Shown here: positions 6,833-13,717 of the stretch, in pieces | Numbering within the stretch: the stretch's first letter is position 1 | Layout of the letters: each line of letters begins with the position of its first letter | DNA from: Peptococcaceae bacterium | GTDB lineage: Bacteria > Bacillota > DSM-521 > Neomoorellales > Neomoorellaceae | Reading direction: 5' to 3' | Assembly (NCBI GenBank): GCA_003509545.1 | Contig: DOLC01000024.1 | Coordinates: forward strand, 1-14,661 | Length of the DNA: 14,661 nt | The notes under the pieces: generated by a model | What the model was told of the DNA's origin: nothing | Database searches by the model: none | The model's input: the letters and a program-made list of their open reading frames with translations, nothing else | Made by a program: the position numbers and the translations under genes

Positions 6833-8298
6833 CAGGCCACCACTCCCAACTGAGGCCACCGCCGGCTACTCGCAGTGGCCTGCTCGAAGGTATAAGCCAC
6901 GCGCAACAGGGTTTCTTCCGCGAAGGGCTTGGCAATAAGCTGCAAGCCCACCGGCAAGCCCTGGCTGAAACCGCAGGGTATAGAAATGGCCGGCAATCCT
7001 GCCATGTTTACCGGGCAGGTGAACAGGTCGGACAAATACATGGCCAACGGATCGGTAATCCGCTCTCCCAGGCGGAAGGCTACGGTAGGTGAAGTAGGCG
7101 TAGCAAGGATATCGTAGCGCTGAAAGGCTTCCTCGAAGTCGCGGCGTATAAGGGTGCGCACTTTGAGGGCCTTTAAGTAATAGGCGTCATAGTAGCCGCT
7201 ACTTAAAGCATAGGTCCCCAGCATTATGCGTCGCTTCACTTCGGGGCCGAAGCCCTCACTGCGCGTCTTGACATACATGTCCACAAGATCCTTACCCGGC
7301 AACCGGAAACCGTAAGCCACACCATCATAGCGGGCCAGGTTGCTGGAAGCTTCCGCCGTGGCCACTAGGTAGTAGGCCGGCAGGGCATACTCCGTATGGG
7401 GCAGGGAGATTTCTTCACAGATAGCCCCCAGGTCGGCCAGCCGGTCGATGGCCCAGCGCACCAGATTGGCTACTTCAGGTTCTATTCCTTCAACAAAATA
7501 TTCTTTGGGTACACCCACCTTAATACCTTTTATATCTGCCTGCAGGGCTCCCAGGTAATCGGGAACCGGGAGGTCGCCGGAGGTAGAATCCGCCGGATCA
7601 TGTCCAGCAATGGCTTGCAATACTAAAGCGCAATCGGTCACCTCCCGGGCAAAGGGCCCGATCTGGTCCAGGGAAGAAGCAAAGGCCACTAAGCCGGAAC
7701 GGGAAACTCGGCCATAAGTGGGCTTCATACCCACCACGCCGCAAAAGGAGGCCGGTTGCCGGATGGACCCGCCGGTATCCGAACCCAGGGAGTAAAAGGC
7801 TTCTCCGGCAGCCACCGCCGCCGCAGGCCCGCCGCTAGAGCCTCCGGGTACCCGTTCCAAATCCCACGGATTGCGGGTAGGGAAAAACCGGGAATTCTCC
7901 GTGGAGGATCCCATGGCGAACTCATCCATGTTAAGCTTGCCCAGCAAAACGGCTCCCGCTTCCTTAAGCTTTTTGACCACAAAGGCATCATAAGGCGGCA
8001 CCCAGTTTTCCAGCATTTTGGAAGAGCAGGTGGTGCGTACGCCTTCCGTGCAAAGGTTGTCCTTAAGAGCCATGGGTATACCCGCCAGAGGTCCCAGGTC
8101 GTCCCCCCTCACCCGGGCCGCATCGATGGCCCGGGCCTGCTCCAGGGCCGCCTCCGGCGTCAAAGTTACAAAGGCTTTGACCTGCCCCTCCACCCCCTCT
8201 ATCCGGTCCAGGACAGCACGGGTCAGTTCTTCCGCACCTATTTCCTTGCGGGCCAGAAGGCGGCTCACCTCATAGGCACTCTGATAAAAAAGTTCCAA
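6832..8298 (-). CDS. gatA: Aspartyl/glutamyl-tRNA(Asn/Gln) amidotransferase subunit A
   Basis: A 488-residue amidase-signature subunit that frees ammonia from glutamine and passes it to GatB. The catalytic triad Lys79 (ALKDN), cis-Ser154 (GGSSGG) and Ser178 (DTGGSIRQPA) falls at the same residue numbers I recall for Staphylococcus aureus GatA. The residue after GGSSGG is Pro where Ser is more usual; this position varies in the amidase family and is not catalytic. The start is TTG at 8298 with GGGAGG about nine bases upstream; the N-terminus (AYEVSRLLARKEIGAEEL) fits the family. It follows gatC by 34 bases and its stop overlaps the gatB start. Confidence 0.97.
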   Translation of the reverse strand: MELFYQSAYEVSRLLARKEIGAEELTRAVLDRIEGVEGQVKAFVTLTPEAALEQARAIDAARVRGDDLGPLAGIPMALKDNLCTEGVRTTCSSKMLENWVPPYDAFVVKKLKEAGAVLLGKLNMDEFAMGSSTENSRFFPTRNPWDLERVPGGSSGGPAAAVAAGEAFYSLGSDTGGSIRQPASFCGVVGMKPTYGRVSRSGLVAFASSLDQIGPFAREVTDCALVLQAIAGHDPADSTSGDLPVPDYLGALQADIKGIKVGVPKEYFVEGIEPEVANLVRWAIDRLADLGAICEEISLPHTEYALPAYYLVATAEASSNLARYDGVAYGFRLPGKDLVDMYVKTRSEGFGPEVKRRIMLGTYALSSGYYDAYYLKALKVRTLIRRDFEEAFQRYDILATPTSPTVAFRLGERITDPLAMYLSDLFTCPVNMAGLPAISIPCGFSQGLPVGLQLIAKPFAEETLLRVAYTFEQATASSRRWPQLGVVA

Positions 8299-8332
8299 AC
8301 CTGTAGCCCTCCCTTTCCTAGTCCACCGCAGG

Positions 8333-8617
8333 CTAAACTACGCGCGGTACCTTAAACTGTCCTTCCCTGGCTGCAGGCGCTCCCTCCAGGGCTTTTTCCC
8401 GGGGCAATCCCGGCCGTACCGCGTCTTCCCGGAATATATTGCGCAAAGGTAAGACGTGGGCCGTCGGCTCTACGCCCTCCGTGTTGAGGGCCCTCAATTT
8501 TTCCATGTAGTCCATGACGGCGTTGAGCTGGTGGGTATAGGATTCCTTTTCTTCCTCGGAGAGATGAAGCCGCGCCAGCAATGCCACATGCTCTACTTCT
8601 TTCTTGCTAAGGCGCAT
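8333..8617 (-). CDS. gatC: Aspartyl/glutamyl-tRNA(Asn/Gln) amidotransferase subunit C
   Basis: A 94-residue subunit that wraps around the GatA-GatB interface and stabilises the complex. VEHVALLARLHLSEEE near the N-terminus, LNAVMDYMEKLRALNTEGVEPTAH in the middle and the ending REGQFKVPRVV are typical of GatC. Start ATG 8617 follows GGTGG by seven bases. It is the first gene of the minus-strand run and has its own strong promoter. Confidence 0.96.
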   Translation of the reverse strand: MRLSKKEVEHVALLARLHLSEEEKESYTHQLNAVMDYMEKLRALNTEGVEPTAHVLPLRNIFREDAVRPGLPREKALEGAPAAREGQFKVPRVV

Positions 8618-8652
8618 TATTCCACCACCCTGGGCTGATTTACCACGGGAAC

Positions 8653-8681
8653 ATTATAACAGAGAAAAAAATTAAGGGCAA
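8653..8681 (-). promoter_or_regulatory. Promoter of gatCAB, extended -10
   Basis: On the minus strand a perfect TATAAT (8653-8658) with an upstream TG (extended -10) lies 17 bases from TTGCCC (8676-8681). Transcription should begin near 8646, about 30 bases before the gatC ATG. The -35 lies inside the hairpin arm of the terminator of the preceding gene. Confidence 0.75.
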
Positions 8682-8694
8682 CTTTATAGCCCTT
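8665..8694 (-). terminator. Intrinsic terminator after the chemoreceptor gene
   Basis: On the minus strand AAGGGC (8689-8694) pairs with GCCCTT (8674-8679), a 6-bp stem with a 9-base loop, followed within two bases by seven T (8665-8671). It ends transcription from the chemoreceptor gene and physically overlaps the gatC promoter. Confidence 0.75.
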
Positions 8695-8696
8695 GC

Positions 8697-8787
8697 CCTC
8701 TTTTCAGGGGGCACCCGGTCGCGGCCGGGGTAAATTTGTTGCCCGCGCCGCAAGTGCCAGAGATGGAAGGTCGAAATATCTCGGCAC
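8697..8787. repeat. Cluster of inverted repeats between chemoreceptor gene and gatC
   Basis: Three hairpin-forming repeats follow the chemoreceptor stop. 8754-8764 pairs with 8778-8787 (10 bp, one bulge, 13-base loop). 8714-8718 pairs with 8725-8729 (5 bp, six-base loop). A weaker AGGG/CCCT hairpin lies next to the terminator. None has a T-run. They could stabilise the 3' end of the mRNA; no protein-binding role can be read from sequence. Confidence 0.4.
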
Positions 8788-8790
8788 CAG

Positions 8791-10503
8791 TTAAGATGGT
8801 AGCTGGAAACGGCTCACAAGGTTAACTATAGAAGAAGTGATGGTTTGGAGATTATCTATATTTTCCCGCAGGGTAGCAGCGGTAGCTGCCTGCTCCTCGG
8901 CTGAAGCTGCAACCTCCTCGGCCGAAACGGCCGTTCCCTGGGATACTGTGGACAGAGCGGCCGCGCCTGTGGCCACAATGTCGGCTACGTCCTTTACCCG
9001 CCCGGCCGCTTCCCTCACCTTAGAGGCCAAGGTTTCTACCTGGTCCGACCGGGCGAGTATCTCCTCTAAGACCGCCGCCAGGGATTCCAGGGCCTTTCCC
9101 GAACCTTTGACGGAGCTGCTCTCCTCTGCTACCGCCTTTTCTACGGCGGCTATTCTCTCCTGCACCTCAGTACTCAGAGCAGCGATTTCCGCTGCGGCCT
9201 GACCCGCAGTAGCGGCCAGCTTGCGCACTTCCTCAGCTACTACGGCGAATCCCCGGCCGTTTTCTCCCGCCCGCGCAGCCTCTATAGCGGCGTTCAAAGC
9301 TAGCAGGTTGGTTCGGTCGGCTACTCCTGTAATCACTCGGAGGGCTTCCTCAATACGCCTTGCCGAGTTCGCCATAAGCTCTACTGAAGTTGTTGTAATC
9401 AGACTTATTTCCTCTAAAGATTTGACCGCAGAAATCAACACCTCGGCCTCTTCTCGGCCCCGCTTAGCCGCCTCCACACTATCCTTCGCGGCGCCCTTTA
9501 TTTCGTTTGCCGCCTCAAAGAGTTCCCTGGCTGTGGCCTGTAAACTCTCGGAGGTTTCATTGAGGGACTGTATTTGTGCGTTCTGGTCATCAGCTCCTGT
9601 AGCTACCTGAGTCGCTGCCCGGGCTACTTCCTCGCCTGTTCTGGCAACCGTATCGGCCACTTCCTGCAGGGGATTGGCCATCCGTCCCAGGTCTTCCCCT
9701 GCCCGTCCGATTTCCCCGACCAGAGCAGCTATTCTCGCTATGAACGTATTAAAACCATTCGTCACATACCCGATTTCGTCTATAGCAGGCACTCCCAAAG
9801 AAACGCTCAAATCCGGACGTTGTGCTCCTGCAGTTACCATCATGGCCTTATAGAGGTCCCGCATATTCTTGCCTATACTGGCAAACAAAAAGGCACAATA
9901 GGCCCCCACCATTCCTGCCACCAGTGCGCTCACCCGTGGAAGATGGGAAAAAAAGAAATGTACGGCCACCTCTTCGTTCAAGTAGCCCACTACCGCTCCC
10001 CACAAACACATGGAAGCGCCGCCTGCTATAAGAACAGTGCCTATGGCCACGCGCATCCAGATGGGGTACAAACGCGTGCCCCCGCCGGCAAAATAAAGAC
10101 GGCTGTATTTCCACTCTAGCAAGTAGGCCACCAACATAAAAGCGCAGCCCGTGACTAAAGCTGCCGCGCCCGTACCCGAAGACAGAACCGTCCACAGCTT
10201 GGTATTTTCCAAGTCACGACCGGTCAGCATCAATACGCCTTCGATTATAAAAAAAGAAAACATTACTGCCAAATACTGTACCAGTATGGCAGGCAAATCC
10301 TGAGGATTGGCATCGAGTTTGCGCAGGGTATGTATAACCCAAATAATAGAGGCCAAAATGGCAACACCCGTCCAGGCCAGAACCCGGGGTTGTAAGGCGA
10401 GCGCCAGAATTTCTTGAAAAGTAAGGTAACCTCCTGCCCATACCATGAGAAACCAAAAGGCCAAGGTGCCGAAGATATTAGCAATTACTGTCGCCATAAC
10501 CAC
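8791..10503 (-). CDS. Methyl-accepting chemotaxis protein with multi-span membrane sensor
   Basis: A 570-residue chemoreceptor. Residues about 4-212 hold roughly six hydrophobic segments (near 4-24, 39-59, 72-95, 107-128, 148-172, 188-212) with short loops, so there is no large extracellular ligand domain of the usual kind. A degenerate HAMP-like region with DEIGYVTNGFNTFI follows near 235-250. The coiled-coil signalling domain has the hallmark hairpin RTNLLALNAAIEAARAGENG and GRGFAVVAEEVRKLA, which binds CheA/CheW, then the Glu/Ala-rich methylation-type helix EVAASAEEQAATAATL. The ligand is unknown; a membrane sensor of this sort could respond to a lipophilic or membrane-state signal (inference). 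GTG at 10503 is chosen, with AGGGGG 11 bases upstream; an in-frame ATG follows at 10497. No other chemotaxis gene is nearby. Confidence 0.93.
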   Translation of the reverse strand: MVMATVIANIFGTLAFWFLMVWAGGYLTFQEILALALQPRVLAWTGVAILASIIWVIHTLRKLDANPQDLPAILVQYLAVMFSFFIIEGVLMLTGRDLENTKLWTVLSSGTGAAALVTGCAFMLVAYLLEWKYSRLYFAGGGTRLYPIWMRVAIGTVLIAGGASMCLWGAVVGYLNEEVAVHFFFSHLPRVSALVAGMVGAYCAFLFASIGKNMRDLYKAMMVTAGAQRPDLSVSLGVPAIDEIGYVTNGFNTFIARIAALVGEIGRAGEDLGRMANPLQEVADTVARTGEEVARAATQVATGADDQNAQIQSLNETSESLQATARELFEAANEIKGAAKDSVEAAKRGREEAEVLISAVKSLEEISLITTTSVELMANSARRIEEALRVITGVADRTNLLALNAAIEAARAGENGRGFAVVAEEVRKLAATAGQAAAEIAALSTEVQERIAAVEKAVAEESSSVKGSGKALESLAAVLEEILARSDQVETLASKVREAAGRVKDVADIVATGAAALSTVSQGTAVSAEEVAASAEEQAATAATLRENIDNLQTITSSIVNLVSRFQLPS

Positions 10504-10532
10504 GCATTACCAAACCCCCTATAAAGTGTTAA

Positions 10533-10577
10533 GCCTTTTAAGGCATATTATACCACAGGTACACCTGCCGGACGCAA
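10533..10577 (-). promoter_or_regulatory. Promoter of the chemoreceptor gene with two palindromes
   Basis: On the minus strand TATAAT (10547-10552) has an extended TG and lies 19 bases from TTGCGT (10572-10577). A 12-bp interrupted palindrome CAGGTACACCTG (10556-10567) fills the spacer, and GCCTTTTAAGGC (10533-10544) sits at the expected start of transcription. Two dyads in these positions look like operators, but I do not recognise the regulator. Confidence 0.55.
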
Positions 10578-10661
10578 CAGTCTCATGGTCTAAGCTGTCC
10601 CCACCTTTTAGCCAGGCGTCCTTTAGCCCCCTTGCCCCACTAGCCTGGCGGACCAAGACTG
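10578..10661. other. Noncoding element with three nested stems
   Basis: Arms 10578-10583 with 10656-10661 (6 bp), 10587-10590 with 10651-10654 (4 bp) and 10611-10617 with 10643-10649 (7 bp) nest perfectly, 17 bp in all, around a 25-base loop. In the minus-strand sense the loops are purine-rich and hold a near direct repeat, GGCTAAAGG and GGCTAAAAGG. No T-run follows, so it is not a simple terminator. It abuts the chemoreceptor -35 box. A structured RNA or a DNA-binding dyad are both possible; I recognise no family. Confidence 0.45.
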
Positions 10662-10663
10662 GC

Positions 10664-10747
10664 GCTCGATTTCCGAGCTCCGGCGGGGTCCCGGCTCATG
10701 AAGCTTCCGTGCCTCAGGATCTGGCCGCAGGCCTCATGCCGCCTCAG
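10664..10747. repeat. GC-rich hairpin and spaced GCCTCA repeats
   Basis: GCTCG (10664-10668) pairs with CGAGC (10674-10678) across a five-base loop. Further on GCCTCA occurs at 10711, 10731 and 10741, 20 and then 10 bases apart, that is on the same face of the helix. No open frame with a ribosome binding site covers this stretch. Function unknown. Confidence 0.35.
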
Positions 10748-10784
10748 CCCGTGGTCTGCAGCCCAGGGTTAACCTACCTAAGGT

Positions 10785-11009
10785 TTACTTGCGGTATCGC
10801 TTCTGCACCCAGGGGATAACTAAGGGCATGGTTATGATCATCGTTAGGATGAAAACCCAGGCCGCGCCGCCGTAGCGGGCCACCGGGGTATAGGCTTTGC
10901 CTGTAGCGTAGGTTAGCAGAAGAAAAAGCAGAGCTGCAACCAGGGAAATTCCTGTATAAAGCAGCGCGCTGATTCGGGCCGCTCGGTGTGTATCGAGGTG
11001 ATTAGCCAT
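10785..11009 (-). CDS. Small two-helix membrane protein, unknown function
   Basis: A 74-residue protein I do not recognise. It has a short charged N-terminus, a membrane segment at about 14-36 (ALLYTGISLVAALLFLLLTY), a second at about 46-66 (WVFILTMIITMPLVIPWV) and a basic tail QKRYRK, which would keep both ends in the cytoplasm. ATG 11009 is preceded by GGAAGGGGGG, so it is likely a real gene. It lies 93 bases after copA on the same strand with no terminator seen between them, so it may be co-transcribed with the copper exporter. A hairpin at 10771-10785 overlaps its stop codon. A role in copper handling is only a guess from position. Confidence 0.65.
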   Translation of the reverse strand: MANHLDTHRAARISALLYTGISLVAALLFLLLTYATGKAYTPVARYGGAAWVFILTMIITMPLVIPWVQKRYRK

Positions 11010-11102
11010 CTCAGCCCCCCTTCCAACGTCTTGGCCGGTACTCCTTACTTGATTGATGCCGAAACCGCCTCGGCGGCAGGTTATACCGGATCCAGGACTA
11101 CT

Positions 11103-13664
11103 TCAAGCGTACTTATACTTAGCTTTGTCCGCCGCCCGCGCCTTTTCAGCCTTCGTAGAGGGTTCAAAGCGCTTTAATAGCAGGGTATTTAAGGTCACGG
11201 ATACTGAACTGGTGGCCATAAAGAAAGCGGCCAGCTCGGGGCTCACAATGAGACCTGTCCATGGATAGAGGATGCCGGCGGCTATAGGGATACCCAAAGT
11301 GTTGTAGATAAAGGCCCAGAAGAGATTTTGCCGCACTTTGCCCATGGTGGCCCGGCCTATCTCGATGGCCGCCACCACATCGCGGATATCATTTCTAATA
11401 AGGATGATCTCACCCGTCTCCTTGGCCACATCGGTACCGCTGCCGATGGCGATGCCCACGTCGGCCTGGGCCAGGGCCGGCGCATCGTTGATGCCGTCGC
11501 CCACCATGGCCACTTTAAGTCCCTGTTCCTGGAGCCTCTTTACTTCGCCGGCCTTATCCTGGGGAAGTACTTCGGCCAGCACCCGGTCGATGCCCGCCTG
11601 CCGGGCGATGGCTTCAGCCGTGCGCCGGTTATCGCCGGTAATCATGGCCACCTGGATGCCCATAGCCTTCAGGCGTGCGACGGCTTCCGGCACATATTCC
11701 TTGAGGGTATCGGCCACGGCAATAACTCCGGCCGGCTTCCCAGCCACCGCCAGGAACATGGCCGTCTTTCCTTGTTCTTCTAATTCTTCAGCCCAGGGAA
11801 GAAGCCAGTTTATATCTATCCCCAGTTCGGCCATGAGCCGCCGGTTGCCCAAAAGGATCTTTTCTCCCCGCCAGAAGGCCTCTACTCCGCGGCCCGGTAT
11901 GGCCCGAAACTCAGCCGCATCTTCCAGCTCTAAGCCACGGGCCCTGGCTTCCCGGACGATAGCTTCGCCCAAGGGGTGTTCGGAATTTTTTTCCGCTGCA
12001 GCGGCGTAAAGTAATACGCGCTCTTCATCCCAGCCGCTGGCGGCCACTACATCGGTCACTTCGGGCTCACCCTTGGTCAGAGTGCCGGTTTTATCGAAAA
12101 CCACGGCATTGAGCTTGGCGCTGGCCTCTACCGCATCGGCTCCTTTAAAGAGGATGCCGTTTTCCGCTCCTTTGCCCGTACCGGCCATCATGGCGCTGGG
12201 GGTAGCCAGGCCTAAGGCGCAGGGGCAGGAAATGACTAGGGTGGTGACGGAGAGGAGCAGGGCAAAGCCGAAGACCCCGATTTCCGCCAGGCTGTAGGGA
12301 GAAAGGATAAAACGGCTATCCGGTAGGAAATAGCGGTCAAAACCATAGAAAAACCAGAAGAAGAAGACAATCAGGGCCAGGACGTGCACCCCGGCGATAA
12401 AATGCCCGGCCACAAAATCTGCCAGCCGTTGTATGGGCGCTTTGGAAGCCTGGGCATCTTCCACCATTCTTATGATCTGGGCCAGGGCCGTCTCGCTCCC
12501 TACCCTGGTAGCCCGGAATTTAAAGGAACCCGTCTTATTAATCGTAGCACCGATAACCTGGTCGCCCACTTTCTTTTCCACCGGGATACTCTCGCCCGTG
12601 ATCATGGACTCGTCCACTGCCGAATAGCCCTCGATCACCTCACCATCCACTGGAATCCTCTCTCCCGGCCGCACCACCACAATATCGCCGATGGCCACCT
12701 CATCCACCGCGATTTCTATTTCCTGGCCGTCGCGGATAACCCTGGCCGTCCTGGCCTGAAGGCTCATCAGCTTGCGAATGGCCTCGGAAGTACGGCCGCG
12801 GGTCAAAGCCTCCAGGTAACGGCCCAAAACAATGAAAGCGGTCAGCAGGGCGGCGGACTCAAAGAAAGTGGCGCCTTTACCGCCAAAGCCGGCCTCGGGC
12901 CAGAGGCTATTAATAGTAGCGATGATATAGGCCGCTCCGATACCGGTGGCATAGAGCAAGTTCATATCGGTGGTGCCCTTTTTAAGGCCCCTAAAGCTTT
13001 CAGCAAAAAACTGCCAGCCGGGGATGAAGACTACCGGGGTGGTCAAAAGCCACAGGACCAGGGTGTTGCTCAAGAACTCGGGAACAAAATAAGGAAAGAT
13101 CCAGACATCACGGAACATGCCCAGCATGACCAGTAAGCTTAAGGTCCAGGCGATCCACATATTGCGGGCCTGCCGCCGAATCTCCCGCTGCCGGGCTTCC
13201 CTCTCCCGATCCAAGGCTTCCTGACCGGTTACTTTCTCGCTGGCCTCGTATCCCAGTTCACTAATGGCCTTTTTTATTTCGCTTTTGCTAATAGCGCCGG
13301 GATAGAAGCGCACCCGGGCGGACTCCGCCGGAAAGTTGACCACGACCTCCGTCACCCCCGGGAGGCTCTTCACCACCCTTTCTACTTTGGCTACGCAGGA
13401 TGCACAGCTCATCCCCCTGACGTTTAATAAAACCTCTTCCTGGGGAACGTTATAACCCAGCTCTTGTATGGTCTTGACCAGGTCCATAACTGAGACTTCC
13501 CTGGGGTTATACTCTACTGTAGCTTTCCTGGTCAAGAGGTTAACCTGAACAGCCTGTACACCCGGAATATTTTTTAGGGCTTTTTCTACCTTGGCTACGC
13601 AAGATGCACAACTCATACCTTCTACCGGTAAGCTTATTCTCCTAATAGCCTCATCTATTGCCAT
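11103..13664 (-). CDS. copA: Copper-exporting P1B-type ATPase with two metal-binding domains
   Basis: An 853-residue membrane ATPase that pumps Cu(I) out of the cytoplasm. Two HMA domains carry GMSCASC, with metal cysteines C19/C22 and C87/C90. About eight membrane segments follow, with SCPCALGLATP (Cys480, Cys482) as the transport site. Cytosolic motifs are all present: TGES (356-359), phosphorylated Asp524 in DKTGT, EHPLGEAI, MITGDN and GDGINDAPAL. The late membrane motifs YN and MATSS are those of Cu(I) pumps (P1B-1) rather than zinc/cadmium pumps. Length is normal for a two-HMA Firmicute CopA. ATG 13664 is chosen with GGAG nine bases upstream; a TTG at 13670 is closer than usual to that site. 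A CsoR-like operator lies in its promoter. No copZ or csoR gene is in the window. Confidence 0.95.
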   Translation of the reverse strand: MAIDEAIRRISLPVEGMSCASCVAKVEKALKNIPGVQAVQVNLLTRKATVEYNPREVSVMDLVKTIQELGYNVPQEEVLLNVRGMSCASCVAKVERVVKSLPGVTEVVVNFPAESARVRFYPGAISKSEIKKAISELGYEASEKVTGQEALDREREARQREIRRQARNMWIAWTLSLLVMLGMFRDVWIFPYFVPEFLSNTLVLWLLTTPVVFIPGWQFFAESFRGLKKGTTDMNLLYATGIGAAYIIATINSLWPEAGFGGKGATFFESAALLTAFIVLGRYLEALTRGRTSEAIRKLMSLQARTARVIRDGQEIEIAVDEVAIGDIVVVRPGERIPVDGEVIEGYSAVDESMITGESIPVEKKVGDQVIGATINKTGSFKFRATRVGSETALAQIIRMVEDAQASKAPIQRLADFVAGHFIAGVHVLALIVFFFWFFYGFDRYFLPDSRFILSPYSLAEIGVFGFALLLSVTTLVISCPCALGLATPSAMMAGTGKGAENGILFKGADAVEASAKLNAVVFDKTGTLTKGEPEVTDVVAASGWDEERVLLYAAAAEKNSEHPLGEAIVREARARGLELEDAAEFRAIPGRGVEAFWRGEKILLGNRRLMAELGIDINWLLPWAEELEEQGKTAMFLAVAGKPAGVIAVADTLKEYVPEAVARLKAMGIQVAMITGDNRRTAEAIARQAGIDRVLAEVLPQDKAGEVKRLQEQGLKVAMVGDGINDAPALAQADVGIAIGSGTDVAKETGEIILIRNDIRDVVAAIEIGRATMGKVRQNLFWAFIYNTLGIPIAAGILYPWTGLIVSPELAAFFMATSSVSVTLNTLLLKRFEPSTKAEKARAADKAKYKYA

Positions 13665-13686
13665 GAGCAATCTCTCCTCTGCCGGC

Positions 13687-13717
13687 TATATACCCCATAG
13701 GGGTATTCTAAATGCAA
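13687..13717 (-). promoter_or_regulatory. copA promoter with CsoR-type copper operator
   Basis: The 17-bp palindrome ATACCCCATAGGGGTAT (13690-13706, 7-bp arms) matches the form of CsoR operators of Firmicute copper operons. On the minus strand it fills the space between TTGCAT (13712-13717) and TATATA (13687-13692), which are 19 bases apart. Apo-CsoR would repress copA and release it on binding Cu(I) (family knowledge). A 19-base spacer is also typical of MerR-type activators such as CueR, but the arm sequence favours CsoR. Confidence 0.8.

Noticed and set aside
5402..6859. gatB start nine codons upstream
   Set aside because: The added residues read into gatA, while the TGATG junction at 6832 gives coupling and the family N-terminus.
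6832..8298. Inactive GatA because of GGSSGGP in place of GGSSGGS
   Set aside because: Lys79, Ser154 and Ser178 are all present; the changed residue is variable in the amidase family.
10578..10661. Glycine or c-di-GMP riboswitch for the chemoreceptor gene
   Set aside because: A short GGGGCAA and GGCUAAAGGAC resemble parts of a glycine aptamer, but the order and flanks do not fit, and the element lies upstream of the promoter, not within the leader.
12384..13136. 250-codon open frame on the plus strand within copA
   Set aside because: Fully antisense to a well-supported ATPase gene, no ribosome binding site, and no recognisable domain; it is a by-product of GC-rich codons in the real frame.
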